Source: Ferdinandcohnia salidurans (GTDB lineage: Bacteria > Bacillota > Bacilli > Bacillales > Bacillaceae_L). From it: 64,000 nt of DNA. Every line of letters begins with the position of its first letter. Within the stretch, counting starts at the first letter, position 1. The translations under genes were made by a program, and so were the position numbers. This document shows, piece by piece, positions 53,934-61,934 of the stretch. Location of the stretch: contig NZ_JBHUEK010000025.1 in the NCBI RefSeq assembly GCF_042680725.1, forward strand, positions 1-64,000, written 5' to 3'. Under the pieces are notes generated by a model. The model saw only the letters and a program-made list of their open reading frames with translations. It had not been told where the DNA came from and made no database searches.

Positions 53934-54920
53934 TCAGGTGCTGGTGTGTAAATTTTGGAATCGGGTCAAATGGTACATTCTTCCTTTTTTCTCTCCTGTA
54001 TACTCGAGATTCATAGATTTTAACAATCGAAATATAAATTTACTTGAAGGGATTTGTAAAAAATCTCGGATTTCCTCGTTCGTAAACGTTGGTTTTATGA
54101 GTAAGGTATAATCCTTGAGTGCTTGTATATATGCATCTTGGGATTTCGTACAACAATTATCACAATACCAATAGCCTCTTTTTCTTTCAATCGGAAGAGC
54201 GGAACATTTCAGACAATGAACCCCTTTTAGAATTTCAGTTTGGGAAATAGAAAACTGTACCAGTGGGTCAGGTTTTTTAGGGGTATGATGTTTTTCAATG
54301 GCCCCCGCTATTTTCTTCATTTCCTTCATCGTCAACGTTTCTTTCGTATGTCTATTTTGAAATTTTTCAAATGTAAATGGGAGATTTGCATTGTGCATTA
54401 CTTTTGTGAAAATACTTGGTCTTGACGCTTTTATAATTGTTTTTGGGTCACTGATGATGACTAAATGTTCGATGGGCAAAAGTGGTAACTTCCGTTGGAT
54501 GAGCCAGTTTTTGAATTGGCGGGAATGTCGGAGCGCTTGTAAAATTGGATTGGGCATTCCTTCTTCTTCATTGATTAAAGTTCGGATCATTTGATTAGAT
54601 TCATCTTCAAAGTAAAGGGTTCCTGCTATATTTTTGACTTCTAGGATTAGAAAAAAATAAGGGGTAATCACGAGTGTGTCGATCTGGAAGAAGCTTTTGC
54701 CGTCTGTGAGCCTAATATCGTGCAAAATGAGGAATTCAGGTGTGTCGATGAGGTCCAAATAATAATTTAACGAAAGTTCTCCTCGGTATCCCTTCTTTCT
54801 TTTGGCTAATTCTGCTTGAATTTGTGGTATTTTTGGATGGTCTGGCCGTAATCTCCGCAAAAGTGCTTCAAGGATTAAAATTTCAATTGGTACTGTACGT
54901 TTTTTTCTTATCAAATACAT
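53934..54920 (-). CDS. NERD-domain protein with C-terminal zinc finger
   Basis: A 328-aa protein. The NERD (nuclease-related) domain spans about residues 45-160, with FQIDTLVITPYFFLILEVKN carrying the D...ExK restriction-like active-site pattern. A Cys4 zinc ribbon (CLKC...CDNC, about 233-257) and a helical C-terminal segment resembling a helix-turn-helix follow. NERD proteins are presumed DNA-processing enzymes of unknown role. AAAGGAG precedes the ATG. It sits between cccB and ftsE, where Bacillus normally has none, so it looks inserted. Confidence 0.83.
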   Translation of the reverse strand: MYLIRKKRTVPIEILILEALLRRLRPDHPKIPQIQAELAKRKKGYRGELSLNYYLDLIDTPEFLILHDIRLTDGKSFFQIDTLVITPYFFLILEVKNIAGTLYFEDESNQMIRTLINEEEGMPNPILQALRHSRQFKNWLIQRKLPLLPIEHLVIISDPKTIIKASRPSIFTKVMHNANLPFTFEKFQNRHTKETLTMKEMKKIAGAIEKHHTPKKPDPLVQFSISQTEILKGVHCLKCSALPIERKRGYWYCDNCCTKSQDAYIQALKDYTLLIKPTFTNEEIRDFLQIPSSKFIFRLLKSMNLEYTGEKKGRMYHLTRFQNLHTST

Positions 54921-55014
54921 CTACTCCTTTCACTTTTATTGGGTATTCGACATTATTTTCGGCTTTCCTGCAATTTTTTTAAAAATAATTTACTTGGAAG
55001 ATGGGGAAAGTTTT

Positions 55015-55131
55015 AGATATCGGACAGAAATTTAAGGATATCGGACATTGGCGCCGGGATATCGGACATTGATTCAGTTTTATCGGACACAACTCTGAAA
55101 TTATCGGACATTCACCACTTTTTATCGGACA
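55015..55131 (+). repeat. 21-bp phased TATCGGACA array 3a (six units)
   Basis: Cores with C at 55021, 55042, 55063, 55084, 55105 and 55126, exactly 21 bp apart in every step. It lies upstream of the NERD gene. The second half and the terminator that follows are repeated at 55202. Confidence 0.93.
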
Positions 55132-55157
55132 TAACCCTAGTTTTAGCCATTTAAAAA

Positions 55158-55180
55158 GCCTTCCGGTTCATTCGGAAGGC
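55158..55180. terminator. Duplicated copy of the cccB terminator
   Basis: GCCTTCCG/CGGAAGGC hairpin, a near copy of the cccB terminator displaced by 187 bp together with its adjoining array. Confidence 0.75.
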
Positions 55181-55201
55181 AGACTATCTATTTAGGTATT
55201 T

Positions 55202-55318
55202 CGATATCGGACATTGTTTTGATTATATCGGACATTACCGCTGGGATATCGGACATTGATTCAATTTTATCGGACTCAACTCTGAATATATCAGACATTC
55301 ACCACTTTTTATCGGACA
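55202..55318 (+). repeat. 21-bp phased TATCGGACA array 3b (six units)
   Basis: C positions 55208, 55229, 55250, 55271, 55292 (TCAGACA variant) and 55313, again exactly 21 bp apart, 187 bp from the matching units of array 3a. Part of a direct duplication that includes the terminator. Confidence 0.93.
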
Positions 55319-55344
55319 TAACCCTAGTTTTAGCCATTTAAAAA

Positions 55345-55367
55345 GCCTTCCGGTTCACCCGGAAGGC
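55345..55367 (-). terminator. Terminator of cccB
   Basis: A perfect 9-bp stem GCCTTCCGG/CCGGAAGGC with loop TTCAC, followed on the minus strand by TTTTAAATGG, 12 bases past the cccB stop. Confidence 0.88.
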
Positions 55368-55379
55368 CTGACATACTAC

Positions 55380-55724
55380 TTATTTTTTCTCAGATAGCCA
55401 TGTAGCTACTGCGTCTTTTTCTTCACCTTTGATGATGCCACCAGGCATTGAGCCTTGGCCATTTTCAATGATTCCAGCAATTTCGTCTTTGCTGTATTTA
55501 GATCCGATCTTTGTAAGGTCAGGACCTGCTCCACCACCAAAGTCTTGTCCGTGACAAGATGCACAGTTTTGTTGAGCGATTTCTTCAGCGTTAACGGTAG
55601 CTTCTCCACCGCCGTTATTATCACTTGCTGGTGCCTCTCCTGCATTGTCGTCCCCACCGCCACATGCAGCTAACGCGAATACAAGTGATGTTCCTAATAA
55701 AATACTGAATAGCTTACGTTTCAC
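55380..55724 (-). CDS. cccB: Cytochrome c-551 lipoprotein CccB
   Basis: A 114-aa membrane-attached c-type cytochrome. The lipobox LAAC gives lipidated Cys21; a Gly/Asn/Asp linker leads to the heme-binding CASCH (about 54-58) and the axial Met in GSMPGG. It carries electrons near the respiratory chain. Its place before ftsE agrees with the Bacillus order yvjA - cccB - ftsE - ftsX. Confidence 0.94.
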   Translation of the reverse strand: MKRKLFSILLGTSLVFALAACGGGDDNAGEAPASDNNGGGEATVNAEEIAQQNCASCHGQDFGGGAGPDLTKIGSKYSKDEIAGIIENGQGSMPGGIIKGEEKDAVATWLSEKK

Positions 55725-55779
55725 AGAATTTACCCCCTGTAATAAATTTTTCCATTATACAATTTTTATTATACCCCTT

Positions 55780-56646
55780 TTACGCTCTTTTAAAACCCTC
55801 TCCTAATACCTCTGCAGCGTCCATAACGACGACAAATGCAGATGTATCAACGCTTTGAACCACTTGTTTCAATTTTGTGAACTCTTTTTGATCGACTACA
55901 CACATGAGCATCGGTCGCTCATCGTCGGTGTAACCCCCATATCCAGAGAGTTTTGTCACTCCTCTGTCCAGTTTGTCAAAAATCTCCTGGCGCACTTCGT
56001 CCTGACGATTCGTAATAATGAGAGCCATTTTCGAATTACCTAGACCTACCTGTACCAAATCAATCGTTTTACTTGTAACGAAAAGTCCAATTAACGCATA
56101 GAGCCCACTCTCAATATTGAACACAATTGCCGCAGTCACAACAATCAAGCCGTCAATAAAAGCAACACTTTTCCCAAGGGAGATTCCTGTATACTTATGA
56201 ACAATCTGAGCGGCCAGGTCTGTCCCACCTGTCGATGCATTGCCTCGGAAAGTAATACCGAGCCCCAAACCGACTCCAATTCCACCAAATAAAGCACCAA
56301 GCAATGGATCGAACGTTGCGGGTTCCAGATTTCTAGAAAGATAAACAACAAATGGTAAAAAAAGAGTGCCAATTAACGTCCGGGCACCATACATCTTCCC
56401 TAGAAAAATGATTCCTGCAATGAATAATGGGATATTAAATGCCCACTGAACATAGGCTGCTTCCCAACCGAAAAGGGAGTTCAGGATGGTACTAATCCCG
56501 CTCACACCACCAGATGCCACCTTGTTCGGTAGTAAAAACAGATTAAACGATAGAGCCACTGTGGCAGAACCTAGTAGTATGTATATGAATTCCTTTACCT
56601 TTTGAAGTGTTGGATGAACTTCGTGCTGACGTCTTCTTCTATTCAT
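55780..56646 (-). CDS. YitT-family membrane protein (YvjA-like)
   Basis: A 288-aa protein with five to six helices (motif NLFLLPNKVASGGVSGISTIL) and a C-terminal DUF2179 ferredoxin-like domain (about 215-285). The family is DUF161/YitT, of unknown function. The start ATG at 56646 follows GGGGGT; the longer frame to 56682 is rejected. Position beside cccB corresponds to B. subtilis yvjA. Confidence 0.88.
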   Translation of the reverse strand: MNRRRRQHEVHPTLQKVKEFIYILLGSATVALSFNLFLLPNKVASGGVSGISTILNSLFGWEAAYVQWAFNIPLFIAGIIFLGKMYGARTLIGTLFLPFVVYLSRNLEPATFDPLLGALFGGIGVGLGLGITFRGNASTGGTDLAAQIVHKYTGISLGKSVAFIDGLIVVTAAIVFNIESGLYALIGLFVTSKTIDLVQVGLGNSKMALIITNRQDEVRQEIFDKLDRGVTKLSGYGGYTDDERPMLMCVVDQKEFTKLKQVVQSVDTSAFVVVMDAAEVLGEGFKRA

Positions 56647-56856
56647 GAAACTACCCCCGTATACAATCCTAGCAACTAGCACCGTTCAAATGTTAGATGC
56701 AACTTGCCTTGCGTATTTGCGCCCAAATAACCTTTGGAAGTATAACACGGCTTCAAAAGCAAGTAAACGCCAGCAAAATAACGTGGTAAAGCAACAAAAT
56801 ATACACCTACATCATTAGTTTGTAACGATAAATAAATTATTATTACAAAATAATAA

Positions 56857-59800
56857 TTAGTGGCTTGAAATTTTACGAAATGTCCAAATATCCGAGACTG
56901 CTCGTCCTGTGTATTTGTCTTCAACAACCGCATACCACGAGTATGAACGGTCACTCTCTAGCCCCGTCCACAAGGCCTTTGCGATTTTGCCGCTTTTCGT
57001 CTTATCAGTTCCAATTACGCGATTTGTATAAACATTGACCGTAAAGTAATCGGTTGCGACCCGCTTTGTGACTGGTGCTAAATCCATCTCAATTACAAAT
57101 TGGTCTTTCTGCGGATAAATATCTAGGTCGTAAAAATTGTAGTCGTCCATATAAGGAGAATACGTTTTAACCAAAATTCGATTATTATTTTGGTCAAAAT
57201 GCAGGAGCCTCATATAGCCTTGGCCACCTTCTGGCCCAGCTTGATAATCGGCCAACATTTGGGTAACGGTACGGTCTGGATCTCCATCACCATCATCATC
57301 AATTTCATCGACATAGGTTTGTGCCTCATGGTAATGGCCACACAACACCATAATGACATTTTTGTTTGGCACAACAATTTCATTAAAAAGCCTTTCACCT
57401 ATCGGGTGCCTTGTCCCTGTGGCAAGCAAGTATTCATGGAAGTTTAAAATCGCTTTGCGATCTGGGTGGGCAGCTAGTACATCGTTTACCCATTGGATGC
57501 CTTCATCAGTTATCCCCCAGCCGAGGTACACCATGATAAAATCATTGCCGCCCGCTGAAATTAAATCATAATGGCCACGGTTATTACGGTACGAACCGCC
57601 ATAATAAGGTTTATTTTTAAAACGTTGCTTTCCAAAGTACTTATAGAACTCGGAATAATCATTATTCACCTGGTCAACATCATGATTTCCAGCTAACACA
57701 CCGTATGGAATGTTATTGTCATCCAAAACCTTCATATATTTATCCGCATTTTGCCACTGCTTCTTCTTCCTTGATTGATTGACCAAATCACCAGTATGAA
57801 ACACGTACTTGATACTGAGCTTTTCCTTCATTTCTGCTATCCATTCCGTTTGTTTCTTAAAAATCTCCGGATAGCTCTCAGAGTAAAACTGGGTGTCGGA
57901 CATCCAGACGAAGGTGTAATCAAATTCTTCTGCAATTTCGTCTTGAATCAGGACATTGATTTTTGAATCACGGACATAATCACGGACCGCCACATCAGAT
58001 GCAAGCTTAAAGTCTTTTGACCCCGCTATTTTAAAATCAAGCAAAACCCATTTGCCATCATTGTGATTCCATGCGTACATTGAAACCTTTCGACCTTCAA
58101 GCGAATTCCCTTTCCATAGAAGCTCAACCCTGTCATTGTCACCGAGAGACTCATCAACCGTGACATCAAAACGGTGGTACGGGAATTTCGTGTCAGAATC
58201 CGTGACTAAATAGCGGGCATCGGCTTTTGAAACGAGTGAGATATCTTCTGGTGTAAAAGCTGCCTCCCCTTCTGGAACCATCTTATTTGGCGGCTCAAAC
58301 TCAGTCGCATGTTTAAATCCTTTTACACTTGAATTTACATCATGCTTGTAGGCTTCATAAAAGGTTACGTCGAGCTTATCCTTTGTCGGATCCTTCACTT
58401 TCACTTGTAAAAGTGGATCCCCGTCAATCTTTCCCTTAGGAGAAATACGCTCTGGTTTTTTCGGATTTTCATTCAAAACTTTAAAATAGAAAACGTCCTT
58501 TGTTTCATTGCCTACTTTGTCAATCGCATGTACCTTGAGTTTGTGTTTACCTGGTTTAAGCGTTGCGGACGATGTTTCAAACGGAACCTCGATTTCCTCT
58601 CCATCCAAGGTTACCGTACTTTTTTCAACACCAGCAAGCTTATCCTTCACGTCCACATCTATTGTAAAAGCACCCTTGTATGGTTTCTTTTTCAGATTTG
58701 TTTTGATAGTTGGAGCTCTATTATCAACCAAAACTTGTGAACTAACCTTTTTATCACCTGCCTGAACTGTAACTAAATGTTTTTTGTCTTGAACCTCGAT
58801 TGTGTTCCATTTATAGGTGAGCGAACGGGCCTCTTTTTCCGTAATCGTAAAGGTAAAATCGGCATACTTACGCTGATCACCCATGTTCAGGATGCGATTT
58901 GGATCTGTATAAATCGGGTCCTTGATCACCGTTCCATCGCCAAGGATGAGTCGGACGTTCCGCAATTGAAAGTCATCGCGATTTTCCCTCGACCAGAGTT
59001 CAAACGGTGAAGCCTTGTTTCCGGAACGAATCGTAATCGTTGTGTTGCCTACAGGGAGTCGCTCCGGCTCAATTGGAATCGTGAAGGTTTTCCATTCCGT
59101 GAGCCAATCCTGGTCCATCACATGTAATACTTCCTTGCCCATCGTAACAGCATTTTGAAAATACGTATTCAAACCATTTACCTCAAAAGCAAAATAGGCG
59201 GTGTGTTCAAGTGAACGATAGACGCCCTCTTGAACCTCGTTTCCGTTAATCATGAGCTTCAATGGCGTGTTTTCTTCTGAAGTTGCCTTGATTGTTTTTT
59301 CCCCACGAAGCATTTCTTCATTTTGTAAATTAAGTCTTAGACTCGAATGGTCGAGTTCATTCTTGATGTTTATCCGAAACGTCTCACTTTTTATCTCATT
59401 GCTTCCGTCGGATACAACATAGTAATAATCGATATACTCACGTCCAATTAATGCTGGTGCATAAATGGTGTGATGAAAAAGTAAATCATCATAATTCTCA
59501 TGTAAAATGACTTCATCGAACTCGTCATCTAGGTCGATTTTATAATGCAACTTAACAGATTTAACGGTATGGTCGTCTGTTGCATTTGCAACGAGTTCCA
59601 GATTGTCTTTTTGATTGACTTCAGAAGCTAACGTTAAATCCTCAATACTTGGTGGGACACTATCTTTTTCTATATGAACGGGCTTTTTAGGTACTTGGTA
59701 GCTCTCCACCTTGCCAGGGGTCGCATCCTTTGTACCGATTCTTTTAGAGACCGTCGATTTGTTGGTTGGATATCGGTAGATAATTGCCTGATCAACTTCC

Positions 59801-60612
59801 GTCTTGTTATAGTAAGCAACGGAAATTTCGCGATGCGTATTCGTTCCAATCACGACACCGCGCATACTTTTGTTTGCCATACCGCCACTGTGAACCCGCA
59901 CAATATCCTGATTTTCCTTCAAGTTGGTTCCATAGTGCGCATTAAAATCCTCCACCGTCTGCTCGCTATTTTCACTATTAACGATCCATAGCACAAGCGT
60001 TTTGCGGGCAGGAATGACCACATTCTCTTTTACAGAAGGCCACATCACATCAGTTCTGCGATTCTTTCCGTATCGATAGTAAAGCTTATAATCCTTGAAG
60101 TTGGTTGCTTTATTGCTGTTATTGTAGATTTCTACAAATTCAAATCCATCAGCACTGCCCACATTCGTAGAATCAGGAAGAATCTCCGTCACGAGCAGCT
60201 GAGGCATCTTTGCGAAATCAATCTCTTTTTGAACAACTTGGATTTTGTTCACGTCCGTTTTTTCCGTATTGGTACCGTCGCTCGCCTCGATATAATAAGC
60301 GATTTCATCATATACGTGGAAGCCCGGAATTTCGGCAATGTATGTTTCCTCGTTCAATATCATCGGGATTGCTTTGAAATCGTCTGAGTCACCCGCTTTA
60401 TAAAAAAGCGTCACATCTTGGATGGCGGTGTCATCCGTAACACCAGCCTTGATTTTGATGGGTAACAGTGGCTCACTTGTTGTTTTCGGTTTGTGTGTGA
60501 TGACCGGAGCATTTGTGTCCCGTTGTGCAACTACCATGTCTGGGCTTACTGTAGTTGTTAAAAGTAGAATAAATAGAACAATTATTTTCAGCACGTGTTG
60601 CCAAAAAATCAT
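56857..60612 (-). CDS. Large secreted calcineurin-like metallophosphoesterase with lamin-tail and Ig-like domains
   Basis: A 1251-aa exported protein. A signal peptide (about 1-29) is followed by a beta-rich Ig-like domain, a lamin-tail domain (about 135-260; PQLLVTEILPDSTN...FEFVEIYNNSNKATNF), further Ig-like domains (about 310-800), the metallophosphoesterase core (about 900-1110) and a C-terminal fibronectin-like segment. Metal ligands: Asp in WMSDTQFYS (about 906), HTGDLVNQ, GNHD (about 974), His in NFHEY and GHYHE (about 1090). It probably acts at the cell surface on a phosphate ester or nucleic acid. GGAGGG precedes the ATG. No sortase motif or S-layer domain is seen. Confidence 0.9.
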   Translation of the reverse strand: MIFWQHVLKIIVLFILLLTTTVSPDMVVAQRDTNAPVITHKPKTTSEPLLPIKIKAGVTDDTAIQDVTLFYKAGDSDDFKAIPMILNEETYIAEIPGFHVYDEIAYYIEASDGTNTEKTDVNKIQVVQKEIDFAKMPQLLVTEILPDSTNVGSADGFEFVEIYNNSNKATNFKDYKLYYRYGKNRRTDVMWPSVKENVVIPARKTLVLWIVNSENSEQTVEDFNAHYGTNLKENQDIVRVHSGGMANKSMRGVVIGTNTHREISVAYYNKTEVDQAIIYRYPTNKSTVSKRIGTKDATPGKVESYQVPKKPVHIEKDSVPPSIEDLTLASEVNQKDNLELVANATDDHTVKSVKLHYKIDLDDEFDEVILHENYDDLLFHHTIYAPALIGREYIDYYYVVSDGSNEIKSETFRINIKNELDHSSLRLNLQNEEMLRGEKTIKATSEENTPLKLMINGNEVQEGVYRSLEHTAYFAFEVNGLNTYFQNAVTMGKEVLHVMDQDWLTEWKTFTIPIEPERLPVGNTTITIRSGNKASPFELWSRENRDDFQLRNVRLILGDGTVIKDPIYTDPNRILNMGDQRKYADFTFTITEKEARSLTYKWNTIEVQDKKHLVTVQAGDKKVSSQVLVDNRAPTIKTNLKKKPYKGAFTIDVDVKDKLAGVEKSTVTLDGEEIEVPFETSSATLKPGKHKLKVHAIDKVGNETKDVFYFKVLNENPKKPERISPKGKIDGDPLLQVKVKDPTKDKLDVTFYEAYKHDVNSSVKGFKHATEFEPPNKMVPEGEAAFTPEDISLVSKADARYLVTDSDTKFPYHRFDVTVDESLGDNDRVELLWKGNSLEGRKVSMYAWNHNDGKWVLLDFKIAGSKDFKLASDVAVRDYVRDSKINVLIQDEIAEEFDYTFVWMSDTQFYSESYPEIFKKQTEWIAEMKEKLSIKYVFHTGDLVNQSRKKKQWQNADKYMKVLDDNNIPYGVLAGNHDVDQVNNDYSEFYKYFGKQRFKNKPYYGGSYRNNRGHYDLISAGGNDFIMVYLGWGITDEGIQWVNDVLAAHPDRKAILNFHEYLLATGTRHPIGERLFNEIVVPNKNVIMVLCGHYHEAQTYVDEIDDDGDGDPDRTVTQMLADYQAGPEGGQGYMRLLHFDQNNNRILVKTYSPYMDDYNFYDLDIYPQKDQFVIEMDLAPVTKRVATDYFTVNVYTNRVIGTDKTKSGKIAKALWTGLESDRSYSWYAVVEDKYTGRAVSDIWTFRKISSH

Positions 60613-60721
60613 ACAGCATACCCTCCAGAATTATTTTCCAATCTTAGTTTGCCAATTGCTTATAAAATGATGTACAAACAAATGCGAAATAAGCAAAAAG
60701 GACTAGTTCCGGGGATAAAAA

Positions 60722-60747
60722 AAAGACGACTTATGAAAGTCATCTTT
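60722..60747 (-). terminator. Terminator of the three-gene effector-like cassette
   Basis: AAAGACGACT pairs with AGTCATCTTT (one mismatch), and the minus strand continues in a T-run. The stem ends at the stop codon of the 267-aa gene, so the cassette is transcriptionally separate from the phosphoesterase. Confidence 0.75.
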
Positions 60748-61550
60748 TATACTTCTACTGCAGCTGCCACGGTGCCTACAGCGTCGAGCATTTCGTGCCA
60801 TTCCTCGTATGTATTTAGTTTAATGTGGACTGGATTTTCGGCATCCTCTTTATATTCCACAATCCACATCCCTTTAGTTGACGGTAAAAAGAAGACGATG
60901 TTTGCGAGTAGAAAGTCACCTTCTATGTTTGGGATTTCGAAGTGCGAAATATTGTAAAGTGACCACTCATGCTCTTCTAGGTCCTTAATGAATAGATTGA
61001 AGCTCTGTTCCTCAGTCGGAGTGAACTTTGCTTTCTTCCGGACCTTCTCTGTTTTTGACTGGTCATTTAACCAATCGAACAGTTTGTCTGTGAGGAAAAA
61101 TTCCTGTGTTTCCTCTATTTTTGTACCTTCGAAAGAATAAAAGTCCTTAATTATCGTTGGAATTTCATCATTTGATAATAACGCGAATTCATGCATAATG
61201 TCTTCTGCGATTACATGAGCAAGCCAAATGTCTTCTTCAAAATGATGGATCATTAATACGGTTCGCCCCGTAATATTCGAACAACGAATCATCCATTTGG
61301 ATTCCACATAATGCTTTATAAAAGTTTGCATTTCATCGCTTAATGGATGCTCATCCTCGCCGTTTTTGTCAGGGTCCCACAGTGATTTGATCACCAACTG
61401 GTGGATCGTTGATTCCATGATCGCGTCCCACTCTGCAGGAGACTTTTCACCGTACGAAGCCTCTGCGATTCCTTTTGCCACAGCTGGGTATCCACACACT
61501 GTAACCAATAATGCCAATTCCTCCGTCGTGCATGTTAAAGCATGATTCAT
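60747..61550 (-). CDS. Hypothetical 267-aa protein, EspG-like chaperone candidate
   Basis: The N-terminal half begins CTTEELALLVTVCGYPAVAKGIAEA and alternates with beta-strand stretches (IRCSNITGRTVLMIHHFEEDIWLAHVI) in a pattern that recalls the EspG chaperones of type VII secretion; this is a fold-level impression only. The C-terminal half is an acidic alpha/beta region ending AVGTVAAAVEV. No signal peptide or membrane helix. AAGGAGG precedes the ATG. It is the last gene of a three-gene minus-strand unit with a small membrane protein and a WXG/LXG-like protein, so a role as dedicated effector partner is inferred. Confidence 0.6.
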   Translation of the reverse strand: MNHALTCTTEELALLVTVCGYPAVAKGIAEASYGEKSPAEWDAIMESTIHQLVIKSLWDPDKNGEDEHPLSDEMQTFIKHYVESKWMIRCSNITGRTVLMIHHFEEDIWLAHVIAEDIMHEFALLSNDEIPTIIKDFYSFEGTKIEETQEFFLTDKLFDWLNDQSKTEKVRKKAKFTPTEEQSFNLFIKDLEEHEWSLYNISHFEIPNIEGDFLLANIVFFLPSTKGMWIVEYKEDAENPVHIKLNTYEEWHEMLDAVGTVAAAVEV

Positions 61551-61567
61551 GTCTGGTACCTCCTTTT

Positions 61568-61909
61568 TTATAAAAACACTGCATGCAGTGCAGCCTTGAT
61601 AATGTAATAGATTAGCATAAACACAATTCCCATGACGAGTGTAATGACTAACATGAGCAACCTTCTAACAATCCATGAGAATCTATTAAGCTTTGTGTAA
61701 ATGAACGGCCCTAGGCCCATCAAGAATAATACAATAAAGGTAAAAAGTTTGAGAAATGGGTTCTTTGTATTTCTGAAGACACCCGTTTCCACATGCTCGA
61801 CCAGCACGTTCCCTAGAAAAATAGTTAAAAAGCTGATTCCGACCTGAAGGGAGAGCCATGCTCCAAAAAATAAGGTAACTAAATCTATGATTTCTTTTGC
61901 ATTGTCCAT
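61568..61909 (-). CDS. Small membrane protein, immunity-like, of the effector cassette
   Basis: A 113-aa protein with three strongly hydrophobic helices (about 8-33, 50-70, 82-110). The ATG at 61909 is eight bases after AGGA; the ATG at 61918 is too close to it. Its place directly after a gene whose product has a glycine-zipper membrane segment suggests an immunity or partner protein. No family recognised. Confidence 0.6.
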   Translation of the reverse strand: MDNAKEIIDLVTLFFGAWLSLQVGISFLTIFLGNVLVEHVETGVFRNTKNPFLKLFTFIVLFLMGLGPFIYTKLNRFSWIVRRLLMLVITLVMGIVFMLIYYIIKAALHAVFL

Positions 61910-61934
61910 AACATTCATCCTATCAACATTTTAA

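Noticed and set aside
56700..56731. Fragment GCGTATTTGCGCCC upstream of the YitT gene
   Set aside because: Only about 20 bp similar to the 180-bp element; too short to call a copy.
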